Source: Dermatemys mawii (lineage: Eukaryota > Chordata > Testudines > Dermatemydidae). From it: a DNA stretch of 64,000 nt. Shown piece after piece: positions 42,389-55,000 of the stretch. A program made the translations under genes and the position numbers. Where the stretch lies: assembly GCA_007922305.1 (NCBI GenBank), contig ML677351.1:14550749-14614748 (forward strand), in the 5' to 3' direction. The notes below the pieces were generated by a model. That model was not told where the DNA came from. It saw only the letters and a program-made list of their open reading frames with translations, and ran no database searches. Within the stretch, counting starts at the first letter, position 1. Each line of letters starts with the position of its first letter.

Positions 42389-45300
42389 TCCGAGAATAAA
42401 TTAAGTTCTGTCTTTTATATACTCTCTCTTATAGTTTGGACATTATCAAAGGAGGAATCTGACTGGTTGGTGAATTCATCCATTATATATTTATCCATCT
42501 GTAACCAACCTGCTCTGGATTTGTTAGCCAATTTTTACAAAATATGACCCAGATAGTTGTTAAAACAATTGACACTTCAAGAAGTGCAGTTGCACTCATT
42601 CTGCTCCTTAGAAGAGTCAAAATCAACTCCCATTAATGTCAGTAGAGGAGTCTCCCTTGCCTCCAGTTGGAGTTGGATCAGATCACAGAGTGTCTTAGAG
42701 ACTTGACGATGGATCTGTCTTACAGAGCTTTTAACATGCATTTGCCTTTGGTACAACCACCCTTCTTTTTGTGTATTGTTAAGATACAGGCATTGCATGT
42801 GGACATAGTGTCATCTGCTCTTTTTTTCTAATTAATGCAAATATGGTGTTTGTTTGACTCGTGATTTGCAAATTATTAATATGTTCAGTATCTTATGTAT
42901 TGTCACCCATTCAGAATAAGATCAGATTCCATAAATCTAAAAGCAGTTTATGTCAAAGAGCAATGAAAGGAAGGAAATGTGTATACATGTGCAAGCACCC
43001 ATATAGCAATGCACACGGACAGTACAATATAAAAACATGATTGTTCTCTTCTGACTTTCATCATCAATGAGGAGGATAAATGGAATAATTACCACTTGCT
43101 GTCTATGATTAAGGTGGTAACAGAGTGGAGCGTTCATGTATTCTTCCTGTCAGTTTGATACGTACACACATTCCTGCCTTCATCCCTAGCCAGGACAATT
43201 CAGATGTCAATCTGATTGCATACTTGTACTAATCCAACTCTGTCCTCCTTTTTCTTTCTCTCATATGCATGCCCGTTCCATGAATGAACAGACTACTCTG
43301 AGCTTTCATTCCCGTGGGACTCCATGTGGAGAGTTTTAGAGACTGCAGTGGAACTACAGATAATTTTATCCTTGGGGAGGAGAGAATACGTGGTTTGACA
43401 GAATAGATTGGGGTGGTCAGGTATGTCAAGCGTACCAGATACGGTTTTTCTGACTAAATTCCTGTCCATGGAGCATCTCTTGGGCTTTATGCCAGTATTC
43501 CCTGCAAAGCATGCTTTGCTTGGGTGAATCTCCTTGGGAGACATTTCAGCTCCTGTGCCTGAGTTAAGTGGAGGGTCCCCAACTGGAATAATCTGGGCCC
43601 CACTCCTTCTCTTCCCTCTCCCTCCTTCAGTAAGAGGTAGCACCACAGAGCTGTGAGAACAATGCTTGTGGGTAGCAGCTGGCTTCTGGCACCTTCATAA
43701 AATACCTCAGCATAGCTTAGCATTGTCACAGAACTGGTTTTAAACTGAAAAATCAAAAGAGAAAAACAAACTTTATAAATAGTGGAGATAATTCTAGCTG
43801 TAGAGTTTAGTTGAACTGATGTTTATTATGATTGATAAACATGATTATGCTGTATGTATTTGAGATCCTGTTGATAGGTTACAACTTTATAGGGTTGGGT
43901 GGGGGTGGGTGGATGTTGGGGAGGGAGAAGCGAAGGGAGTTGACTCTGTTAGAAGGAAAATGTTGCTCATGAATTTTTTCCCTTGTATCTGTCTTGCCAA
44001 AGGAAACATTTTGTTGCTCCTGGGTTTGGGATTGTTGTTTGGTTGGTTTATCTGTGGTCTAATCTGCAGCACAGCACATGATGGTGTGCAGGTTACTGAT
44101 TGGGTTCAGGGTCCTTTAGGTGCACACATGCTTTCCCCTCCCTCCCTGCCTTTTCCTTATGAATAATAAGGGCCTTTATAGGGGTCTAAAGATTAGGTAA
44201 GGTGTGTGTATATTGGGAGCTTGGGGGAGAGGAGATGGATATATTGGGTCAGATTCAGCCCAGGTATACATCCATTTTAGCTAATGGAGTTGCACCAGGG
44301 CTGATTTGGGGCCATGGCATTTAAGTCTGGGAAAGAGAGAACAGTTGTTGCATCTTAATCTAACTGAGAGAGCAAAAATGAAACAGGTTCCTTTTATCCC
44401 CCTTGTCTTGTTACTGAATGTAGAGCTTGTAGTGCTTGATAATAGGTGGAAAATTTTTTAAACACTTCCTTTTCTAATAGCAATGCTAATCCTGTCTAGA
44501 CCAAAAACTACAAAAGAAAAACCAAACTGAGAAGTGAAAGCTAACCTGCTCCGAGCACCTGGCTGGTGTACCTGAAAGGATCGAAATACTGTGAGTCAGT
44601 CTGGGGGAGGGGTGTTTCGGGAGGAGGGAGGTGCATTCCTCTCATGGTGTTTGTCTTGGCTTTGGGTGGGAGTACTGGGGGAAGTGGTGATGACTTGGGA
44701 GGGATTCCTAGCCTCTTCCATCCTGACTTCAAGGCATCTCTTCCATTCTTCTGAATTCCCTAAAGGGGGACGGGGGGTGGGGAGGTGAGCGAGCGAGTGA
44801 GTTTTTGAGTGGTTGTGTGGATCTAAAGAGGTTAGTTTCTAAGGAGCTCAGAGCTCCATTGGGATGGGAGAATTTCCAATGGCTTGGTAGGGAACCAAAG
44901 GCACTGATAAGTCGTCAGCTCTGCTGTTGTCAGAGCAGATAAGAGGAAAAACTGGGCCGCCTTCGCGCTTTGGGTGGATGTCCCTTTCTGTAAGGATCTC
45001 GTCTCCTGTGGCTGTTGCCACCTTTTTGTGCACAGGGATGTTTTGGCTCTGTGAGGACAAACTGAATATGGGGATTGCTCAATGCAGCAGCCTACGGTCT
45101 CAGCTGTTGCTGGAAATAGGAAAAGGTGTTTCCATTCCCTTCAAATATGGAAGCAGTGTTACCAAGGTCAGAGTCCCTTCCAACATCCTGCATGTGTCGT
45201 CTGTCTCTTCTAAAGATGGGGGACTCAGGAGACTCCTTTCTTTACTCCCCAAAATAGCCATGTACATTGTCATGTATTGTGCTATTGGGTTAAGTTGTTT

Positions 45301-48300
45301 TATCAGTGAACCTGGCGAACGCTTGTGAAGAAAGGGAAAGGGTGGAAAATAGATGAATTGTCCAGCTACTCTTCCTCCGGAAACCAGTCGGGTTGCAGAA
45401 CTTCACTGAAAGCTTTACTAATAGAATTGTTGTTCTGACATTATGTAAAAGTGGTATTAATATTGTGTGACTTTTCAAAGAGCTAGATAGATTTATAGGT
45501 AGGTAATAGGGATATTGAAGAAATGACTTCTCAATTATAAGAGCACTTGGAACAAAAGATGTGGAAAACAAGGTGTGCTTTAAGGTAAACAAATCTGAGG
45601 AAGGAAATGAAACAACCTGGGCGAGGGAAGGGAGGATGATATCCTTTGGGATTCCTTAGTGCTACTGAGTTGTTCTGCCCCGGGACTGGAGCATCCCCTC
45701 TGCCTTATTTCATCTCTCTACCAAACAAGACATCATCAAATAGCTCGGGCCAAAAATGTAATTTACCTTAACATTGTTCTAGTCTGCTGGGGAATTTTTC
45801 CCTCCAGAGTTTTATATAGACTATATAATAATGTTTACTCCTCCACTCTGTCCACAAGAACTAACCTCCTCCTCCTCCCCCAAAATTCTCAATCTAATAT
45901 TGTGGGACCCACTAAAATTACCCCCTGCTGATTTTTGCAATGGCATCTAGTTAACAAACATTATTCTCGGAGCTGTGCTGATGTTCTGGATGGTGCTGGC
46001 ATGCTATGGTGCTATAGAAATCCTATGTTGTTAAACAGAGAGGATCCTGTTTTGGCTCCACCCAGGACACTGGAAACTATTTATGCCATGGAAATCACAC
46101 AGCCCCCTTCAGACATGAAAGCTTGTAAAAAAATCGAACAAAGCACCCTTGATAGTGTCCTTCAGAACAAGGCAGTTTAGATCAAAAAAACATGAGTCTT
46201 TCCCCATGGTCTCCCTCACTCTGTTGGTCCTGATGCCGCCTTTGCACAAGTGAGCTGAAGGATGAAATCTCAGCAAACTGTTTGAGAACTGGGAGCAGGA
46301 TTGGAGCCTCCTTTTGCAACAGGGAGAGGAAAGGGGCATCGCAGAACTGCCTGCTATTGGTTTGGAGTTATGTGAATAGGGCAGTTCTGGTGTGGGGGCA
46401 AGTGCTGATCACCTTGGAGAGCATCCCATGCCCACTGTCTGTCGAAAGGATCAGTGCAGTAGCCATCCCCATGCCTGCCAGTGCTGCTGTTGCTCCATTT
46501 CCTTCCTCAGCAGTCGTGTCTAAGGCTAGGTGTGAGTAGATGTGGGGTGTTTATCCGCCACAGGTACAGGAGCTGTCGTATACCTCATTTCTAACTCGTA
46601 ACTGAGTAACTTGCTTTAACTTTCTCCAAACCCTACAGAGTTGCCAAGTCTGCCCTCCCTCCCTCGATTAACGTTGAACTCTGGCATATAGCAGCCCGTG
46701 ACCTGCAACCTGGGGAGTGACCCCCTAAAGCCTCTGAATGTCGCTGCTTAAAAGCTACTGCAAAATGAGGGCAAATTGCAATCTTAGACTATTTCTTTTG
46801 GTTACAAGGGGTCCCCTCAATTAGTCTGTGAATACCCAAAGGCACCCTCCCTCCAATCTGTGCATGAAGCGTCCACAGATGCCTTTCCCCACTCTCCTGG
46901 TGTCAGGACTACGCTGAAACTCCAGGGCCAGGCAGATCCCTGAAGGCTTCTTTCAGCCTAATGCTGCGCACACACCACTCATCCTTTTTTTAAAAATAAA
47001 AAAAGACCAAAAAAGAGAATTCTCCAAATATTTAATTTTCTTCTTTATTATTTGACAATCTTGTATCCCCCGGGCTGTCCAGAAGCTGCATCCTTGGTCC
47101 CTTCCACCTTTACTTTGAATGTAGATCCTCCACCCCCACGGGAAAGAGAAGCTTTGACAGGTCACGATGCTGCTATAAGCCGGGGGGGGGCGGTTTCTTT
47201 GTTTTGTTTTGTTCTTTTAAAATTTCCAGCCAAAACCAAAGATTTCCTAATGATTGTATAAACTCAAAACAAACAAACAAACCAAAGACAAAGGGGCGTC
47301 TTCAGCAATCCCATCTGTGAGGCCAGCCCTGGTAGAGGAGGAGGGGTTCCCAGCAGGCTGCTCAAGTGGAAAGACTGGCTTCCCATGGCTCGCTACTGCG
47401 TGTCTCTTCTGCAGCAAAGTGGACTCGATCTGAACCAGGCGATTTCCATCCCACCCTTTGCTAATGTGTTGCAGAGGAAACTTGCTCTTTAAGCTCATAA
47501 AAACCCAGGGTGCAGCCTCTAGGGGAGGTGGGCTGGGAGAGCAGAAGGGTTGCTGCAGCCAGTGGGACTCCACAGATTGGTTAAGAAGCTGAAGACATTG
47601 GTGCATGATTGGCTGCTCTGATAGGTGCTTTAACCCTTTGGGGGCTGGGTGATGTTGATTAATACACGCTGAGGTGCACTTCTGAGCTTTTTTTCCCTTC
47701 CCCTAAACCCCCCTCCCCCCCATAACTGCTTGGAAGAGGCTGTCCTGTTGTGAGAAATCTCTGACAGAAGAAAAAGCTTTTCAGTTTTCTTCTAGTTTCT
47801 TTTTTCTGTATTTTTATTATTTTTGCAGCACCACTGTGCAACTATGCATTGTATTTCTCAACCTTTTATGCTAGGTAGATGCCTGTGACTTTTTAACTTT
47901 TGGGGGGGATTGCAAATGAAGGAACTTTATACATGGATCTTTTTAATCTCAGTTGATTGGGGGGTGTTTGGTTCTAGGGTCATACAAGCTCTATCCCAAA
48001 GCAAAATCCAAATGTTAATAATATTAGCCTGATGCAGATACCAAAGATAATTTCTTTCCTGCAGAACCTTAGACTTGTGTATTAAGTACGATTACCCAGC
48101 ACTTGCATTAGTCTAACCTCAGTAATTCCAAAGCTTAGATGTATATTTTGGTATATTTCTGGGATATTAAAAAAATTGTCGTTTAAATTCTTGTTTGTTT
48201 CAGTGTAATGCTCTTAAAGTCATAGCATGGAGATAACTGAACTGTCCTATTCTTAGTAGTTTGAAATAATAGTATTTTTGTATGTTTTGGGTGTGTCTAT

Positions 48301-49167
48301 GTATGTATTAACATAACAGTTTTCACTGCCTAGGTGTTCATAATTAAAAAGTTCTAAAGTGTACATAATATTCCATAATGAACTTCCACCAGACTGTCAA
48401 TTTGGATTGCATTTTCACTGATTGCCATTCCCAGATGGGATTCCTTATTTCTTTTTTTAAGGAGACAGCATCCTTAATTTTTCTAAAGACCTGAATTTAC
48501 TTTTTATATAACTGGGTCAAAGGTTATGGTTTTCCATTGTTTTCAGAGAGTGAAGGGTGGGGAGCAGTTAGAAAGTGGCTCAAGATTTATTTAAGAAAAA
48601 TCTTGGAAGCACATTCGTTTGAAAACTATCAGTTTGTCTTTGGGTGAAAAGTTGAAATTTGGGGAAAAAACCCTTTCTGCTGAAGCTGGCCAATAGCTTT
48701 TAACGAAGCAATGAGTTGTGAATAGTCTGTTGGGGAGTCCTTTTATGCTTCTCTTCAGCCACAGATAAATTTGCAGTCTCTTTCTCACCTCTCCTCCTAT
48801 ACTATCATTTGTACACCTAGGGTCAACTGAACACTTGAAGTCAGGGACCTTCATGCGATACCTGTACCCAGATGAAACACATTCTCATCTGGTCTAGAGA
48901 CTGAAATGTGAAAGACCCCTGTGATTCTGAAACTAATTGATACCTTTTTCTTGATGGGGGATAAAAGGGATGCTGTTTCTTTAAAGATGCCCTTTATTTT
49001 TTTTTCGCAGTGGCTACCTGCAGGTGGCTGTAGGAATTGAGAGATTGTGTAGATTACAGTGAATCAGGATGAAATGGTAGATTTTGTGTAGATGCATTTG
49101 TCTGCTGTAATTTTTTATATATATTAAACTTACTGTAACTGTACAGTTCATTTCTGTTGTAAACATC

Positions 49168-49220
49168 ATTAAACCATTTTCCAGGTGTTTTAACATGTAT
49201 GCACTTGTTCGTGGTTTTTA
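49168..49220 (+). terminator. candidate distal poly(A) signal of POU2F1
   Basis: ATTAAA at 49168-49173 (a second ATTAAA lies at 49123-49128) is followed from 49186 by a U/GU-rich stretch with GTGTTTTA, TTGTTCGTGG and TTTTT. That is the expected layout of a cleavage site with a downstream element. Chosen over other ATTAAA copies only by this context and its place just before repeat-containing DNA. Confidence 0.3.
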
Positions 49221-49684
49221 AATACATGTCAATAGTTGGAGGGCAAAAATCTCCTTATTTCTGTTCCTCAAATCCACCAAGCTGGACCTGAAAGATGTTC
49301 CCTCTTGCTATTTGTCAGTTGTGCCAAACAGATTGCAGGATATTGCAAGTGATCAGCGAGAAGCTTTTGCTCTGGCACCATTGCATTGTCCACTCTTCTT
49401 TTTTAAAAGAGAATCAGTAGCCTGGGTTGTCATCTTGGAACTCAGGGCAAAGTTTCTTGGATATAAAGACTAAATTTGGAAAATAGGAAAGAATGCAGTT
49501 ACCACATACGTCACACCAGGGCCAGCCCCTGCCCCAAAAGCCGGTTTTAGTCTTCAAACCACCTTGCGTGGTTGATGCCTTGCAAGTCCTGGAGGAGCTA
49601 CTAGAGACAGAGACAGCATAAAGGGGAGCTTTCTTCCTAACCTCTCCCAGGTTAGTGGTTGTCTTATTCCCTAGCACATACGAG

Positions 49685-49717
<33 letters not shown>
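49685..49717. repeat. T19A14 tract
   Basis: Nineteen T followed directly by fourteen A, a self-complementary homopolymer pair. Confidence 0.95.
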
Positions 49718-50079
49718 CAACCTCTTTTTTCTTTTCAATATGAAACTCTTGGCTTTACTGCCCCATAGCTTTCAGGTCCTACCTTATTTGTGTTGTATAT
49801 AACAATTTCTGGCAGCTGTAAACTCAGTGTCTAATTTCCGTGACTGGTAGCTTGGCCTTGTATTTTGAAAGGGGGTAGATATGAGTGCTGGATTTACCTT
49901 CTCTTGTTTATTTTAATGAACACAGTAACATATCCCCTCTTTACTCAATATTCCCAGGACTCTAATCATTGTCTCACAACAGGAATAGCAAGTCCAAAAA
50001 TTTATATTTGAGAGGTCCTCCAATGTCATGTTAAGGGGCTTTTCTACAGCCAGTATTTGTATTACTTTAGAAACTGTAT

Positions 50080-50390
50080 CAGGGATAAGCAACCTATGGC
50101 ACGCATCCCAAATGCGGCACACCAGCTGATTTTCAGTGGCACTCGCACTGCCTCGGTCCTAGACACCAGTCTGCGAGGATCTGCATTTTAATTTAATTTT
50201 AAATGAAGTTTCTTAAACATTTTAAAAACCTTATTTACTTTACATACAGCAATAGTTTAGTTCTATATTATAGACTTAGAGAAAGAGACCTTCTAAAAAC
50301 GTTAAAATGTATTACTGGCACGCAAAACCTTAAATTAGAGTGAATAAATGAAGACTTGGTACAGCACCTCTGCAAGATTGCTGACCCCTG
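50080..50390. mobile_element. hAT miniature element with 8-bp target duplication
   Basis: Terminal repeats CAGGGATAAGCAACC and, inverted, CAGGGGTCAGCAATC bound a 311-bp element. The flanks AACTGTAT (50072-50079) and AACTATAT (50391-50398) match at 7 of 8 positions, the 8-bp duplication typical of hAT transposons. The interior has GGCACGC motifs at both ends and no coding potential. Confidence 0.9.
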
Positions 50391-50783
50391 AACTATATAG
50401 TTCAGGCAGTACAGAAAATGTGGTAGAACCACCAACACCCCACTGCAGATGCATTTAGAGCACTATAAAAGGTGCTTATATTGGAATAGCTCATTTCAGT
50501 AACTGTACCGGTTTCTAAACCAATATAATTATTAAAGCAGTGCCAAAAAAAAAACCCACATACAGACCAGGCCTGAAGATATTGCTGCCACCACCACCAC
50601 AGATTTCAGCAATACTTTGAGGGAAGCCTTCCAGCAAGTACTAACCTTGTCCAGCCTTGCTTAGGTTGATATCACAATTGTGACTGTTCAGGTGGGTGCA
50701 GGCAGCACTTGTGAGATAGGAACAGCAGGAATGACACAAGGCTCAGTTAAACACATTTACACATCCATGGCTTCCCCTTCAAT

Positions 50784-50789
50784 TTTATT
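50784..50789 (-). terminator. candidate CD247 poly(A) signal
   Basis: AATAAA on the - strand is followed by a GU-rich element within about 30 nt. It is the first canonical hexamer I found after the CD247 stop codon on that strand. Confidence 0.45.
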
Positions 50790-52021
50790 ATCTCATCAAA
50801 AACCATCTGAATTGCTGAGCCACCATCACCTTTGTGTTGAATCTGTACTCCTCATCTTTAAAATTATCCTGCAAGGTATTTACAAATTCTTGCATTTCTT
50901 TTGGCTTTTGTACACTTTCCTTAGCAGTATACTCATCACTTGCTGGCATTGCTTTATGTAACAGGAACATAGTTGGGTGCTGTACTTTGTGGGGAAGGAC
51001 TATCCCTTAAAAATTGTGTGAATTGAGCAGTCAGGGAAAAGAGAGGTCAGGTTTTGGCTTGTCTATTAAAAAAACTTTCCTTTTTAATTAAATCCCAACT
51101 TTCCCAGTGTTCTCCAGCATCATTTCAAATGTCAGTCTTTACAGAGGCCGAGTGTCCCCTGGCTCACATCATAATGGATGGAAGTGGTAAAATCTATATG
51201 CTGCACCACTCCTCTTTTATCATGGAACCTCACTGGTAAAGGTGTCCTAGCTTTCATATGTTCCATTAGCATTTGTGGAGGCCGTCCATGTGCTGCAAGA
51301 GCTGGTCACACAGGGATGTTGTTTTCTTGATTGCTTGTTGCAGCCTCGCACTGATTCCTCCTCACGCTGTCAAGGTAGAGCCTGCTTCTAGCATTTGTCT
51401 TTCACTCTAGGACCATGTCGTCGTTCACGGTAAGAACAGCTCTCCACAGCTGAAGCCAACTTTGAAATAAAGCTAAATTTACAGCAGAGAAATATTGGCA
51501 CTAGACTGCCCTAGTTATGCTGATACAGATTATTCTTCCTGTAGATAATACTGGGCATAGCTATAGCACCTTCCTTTCGAGGACCTTAAAAGTGCTTTAG
51601 CCAGTAATTAAACATCAGCCACCTGTGAGGTGGAAAAATGGGGTGTAGTTTGGGTGTTTTTTTTAAATAGCCAGAGCAACCGGCTCAGTGAGTAGGAGGA
51701 GGAAGAGAACCCAAAGTCCTAGTCTCCTGCCCAACACTTGCTGGTAGGAAACAGCCACTATCATTAGGAATAGTTTTACAGATATGTACATTTAAAAGCT
51801 AAAGCTTGAGATGGTATAGTTTTAAAGGGGGGAAGAGAGGAGAGGAACTAAATCCAGACTTATCCTACTTTGTGCAATGAATCACGCATATGTAATTTGC
51901 AGTCCTGAAAAAATGGGGGTTGACTGAACAGCCTTTTTTGATTGATGATTGTTTCCCTTCTCTCCTCCCCCAAAGCATCTGGACTTGTGTCAGTGTTGCC
52001 CATCCACCGCATGAATGCCGC
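50784..52021 (-). other. CD247: probable CD247 3' UTR
   Basis: The 1.24 kb between the stop codon and the first AATAAA on the - strand (TTTATT at 50784-50789 on +) is close to the roughly 1 kb CD247 3' UTR that I recall in mammals. No repeat or protein-coding similarity is seen inside. Just past the signal, the - strand is GU-rich (GATGTGTAAATGTGTTT), as expected downstream of a cleavage site. Confidence 0.5.
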
Positions 52022-52087
52022 TTAGTGAGGGGGCAATGGTTGCATCTGGAGGGCATCATATGTGTCCTTGGTTGCAGAGCTGAGTCC
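52022..52087 (-). CDS. CD247: CD247 last coding exon with stop codon
   Basis: A 66-nt coding part (21 codons plus TAA) follows TTCTTTCAG. It encodes GLSSATKDTYDALQMQPLPP then H. It completes ITAM3 as YQGL-x6-YDAL. The C-terminal tail is nearly the same as the mammalian DALHMQALPPR. Confidence 0.97.
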   Translation of the reverse strand, partial: GLSSATKDTYDALQMQPLPPH

Positions 52088-55000
52088 CTGAAAGAAGAGA
52101 GAGAGGGTAAGGTGGATGAGGTAGGCCTTGGACCAATCAGCTCCCTTTAGTCTTGCCTGAAGCGGGAAGCAGGTGTTCAGCACAACTAATCTGGTCTGTA
52201 GGTGATGAGGCACTTGTTCACATCACTGTTTCCCTTGAAGATGAAAGGTCAATGGCCATCAGTTACCCTGAAGGTAAGACGCATGCTGAATACGGGTTAA
52301 TGAAAAACACTGCTACAGAAAGCTCACACAGCGCTTTACAATACTAACCGCAGCAGCAGCACATTCACTCACATAGTGACTGGGTGTGAATGGTGTCAAC
52401 TAAGTAGAGCTACACCCCACCATAAGCTATATCCCACTGAAAATGAATTCTGCCTCCCTAACTTTCCCTCTGCATTGACCCAAGTAGGAATTTGGGCAGG
52501 ACACCTGAGTTTAACACCAACTCCTGCCACCAGCCTGATATGACAGCAACACTGCAAATGGAAGAAAATTTATCAATCCCTTTCTCCCCAGCTCAGCCCA
52601 CCCCAACCCCTCTGATTTTCTATTCCAAAATGGTCTCTGGCATCACTCAGTTATCTTTGACAAGTGGCTTTATTTACTTTACTTGTCCCAGCATCCTTTG
52701 CACTGATTGCAACAGTATACCAAAGTGGTGAACAATCAGCACACAAGATTTTGGGGGTACTTGAGGCCCAAAGGCTCCATCTACAGCTAATTGAGCAACA
52801 AGCTGCTGGGGACTTCTGCAGGCTGTAGATACTGGCTAAAAGCAAAAAGCTCTATGCTGTTTTAAAGGTATGTTTCTGAGGCCTGGTCTACACTAGCGGG
52901 GGAGGGTGTCGACCTAAGATACTTGGTGAACTAGAGTTCCGGAGACGCGATAAATCAATCCCCAGTAGATCAATCACTCTCCGGCAGGAAGTGAAGACAT
53001 ACTCTTAGCTTATTGGCTGAACATTCGTAGGTTTATTTGGTTCTCCATTCAGTCCTACCTCTCTGTGAGTCTATAATCTCACAAGGGCTTAGTTGAAACT
53101 GGCCTTGAGCAAAATCATTGCAGCTGGTTAGAGCTGACCGGCTGACGACAAAGCAGGTTCGTGGCAACGTTTCAGGTACGTATGGGTCTGCGTAAGTTAT
53201 GTTTACTTGGGATGTGAAAGACCCAGGTTCAAGTCTTTGATCTGCATGATTGAGATCAGAGGATTTTTCCCTACTCCAGCTTGTTCCAAATCAGGTGAAG
53301 TAACCCAACTGTAGCATGAGTCAGTCTCTACTGCATTTCAGCAAATATATTCTGTTCTACTCCTGGGAAATCTGTAGTGATCTAGCCTGCACCTAAGGCC
53401 TTTGTGGAAATCCCATTCAGTCCTCAGCTCCAAGTATGACCACCATGACAAAGTTGCTCACTGGAAGTTAAGTGTAGGAGAAAAGGAAAAAAAGCTTTTT
53501 TTTTTCCCCCATGTCCCCCACCTTGACTCTCCCTGAGGGACTTCCTTAGGGAATATAAGATGATTATCTGAGCTTCAGCAGTTTTAATACATCTGTCAGG
53601 CTCCTCCAAGAGCCCAAATAAACTTTGAGTACTGGAGTAGGGCATCGGGACTGGTATTCGAGGGCGTGGGGTGGGGTCAAGCCTATTTTTTGGTTCAGTT
53701 CAGTTCTGCTTCAAGCCATCAAAACAAAACAAAAAGTTTAGTTACTGTTTCAAACTGATTCACATTCAAATTTCAATCTTAGTGGAAGTAAATTCAGAGT
53801 TAAAACTTAAAATTGAAGCTTTTTTTTTATTTTGACCATTATTTTTCAACTTTAACATGAGTTTTCATAGTGTTTTCTGTTAAAAGTTTTTATGAACACT
53901 TTGTTTCAGTTCCCTAATGGTCAAAGATGTGACCTTTGCTCTTTCATATATGGGACCCCTGCAGTGAAAGGATAAGTGAGTGAGTCTAGGGCATGGGCCC
54001 TGCCTGAGCAGGAGAATCTGCAGGAATGCATTGTCCCAGGGGATGGAGAGCTATTACCTTTTCCCCTGGGCTTGAAAAGTTACTAACACCCAAGACCAGG
54101 GAGCATTCCACCTCTTCTCTCCCTGCGGGGGAACCTCAGAGGGTGTGTCTACACAGCAATGAGACACCCATGGCACAGGGTCTCAGAGCCCAGCTCAATG
54201 TGCTCACAGGCTTCATGTGGTGGGGCTAAAAATAGAAGTGTAGATGTTTTACTTCTGAACCCCTTCTCAAAGGCTGGCCTTCAGCTTGAGCCAGCTGACC
54301 TGGGCTCTGGGGCTCTCTGCCATGGGTTTTTATTGGCACTTACTAATATCCAGCAATGCTTCATCTATCTCTGGGCCCCCTGCTGCCTCATTTGGTATAT
54401 AGGCCACTCCAAAGCTGCCCCTCTCCCTCCCTGCTTGTGGACTTGCCTCCATCTTATCTCCTTATACTAGGGCTTTGTCTACACTAGCAACTTTGGTTGG
54501 TTTAACTGAGTTGCTACAGTCGAGTTATATTGACTTAACTCCTGGTGTAGACAGTGTTATGGGACTGGGAGGGTTTCTCCCCTCAAGATAGCTACTGCCT
54601 CTCAGGGAGACGGAGTACCTGTGCCATCCAGAGAAGCTCTCCTGTCAGTGTAGGTAGCATCTTCACTGAAATGCTACAGCCTTTTTAGGGTAGACAAGCC
54701 TCAAGCCAGGCCTCTTTGTCTCATGAAAATAAGTTTACAATAGCTTAAAATATTGAGCTTAAAATGCCAAATCTTTATTTTAAACCCGTGACCCAACTTT
54801 GTTTGTTCCAGTTCAGTTCCAGTTGAGGTAAAAATACCAGTTCAAATTGGTGCTGCAGTGCTGGCTCAACTCCCTGCTAGTGGTCAATGCCATGTGTGCA
54901 AAAGAAAATGGAAGTCCCCTAATGAACCTGCCTGTTCAATACTGTAAGATAACAAAAGTTTGTTGACTGTAGCTGGTGGTCAGCATCTGCCCTAAACCAG

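Larger units (their letters stand above)
35830..49190 (+). other. POU2F1: probable long POU2F1 3' UTR (about 13 kb)
   Basis: No ORF here resembles a known protein. No CR1, DIRS, SINE or hAT sequence is recognisable over about 13 kb, in contrast to the repeat-rich introns on both sides. The mammalian POU2F1 transcript, as I recall it, has a 3' UTR of roughly this size ending shortly before CD247, so most of the interval is inferred to be transcribed UTR. AATAAA candidates that could give shorter forms lie at 36019-36024, 38465-38470, 40122-40127 and 42077-42082. Simple repeats and two perfect hairpins are listed separately. RNA-seq is needed to fix the end. Confidence 0.55.
49191..50783. other. 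intergenic gap between the convergent genes
   Basis: About 1.6 kb between the inferred ends of POU2F1 and CD247. It holds a T19A14 tract and one hAT element. No gene is recognised. Confidence 0.5.

Noticed and set aside
42835..42842. Octamer ATGCAAAT inside the Oct-1 gene's own probable 3' UTR, and its reverse complement at 6644-6651, as possible autoregulatory sites.
   Set aside because: An 8-mer on two strands is expected about twice in 64 kb by chance, and no clustering or promoter context is present.
44927..45328. A 133-codon + strand open frame in the probable 3' UTR.
   Set aside because: No family resemblance, no splice or start context, and length not remarkable for this much sequence.
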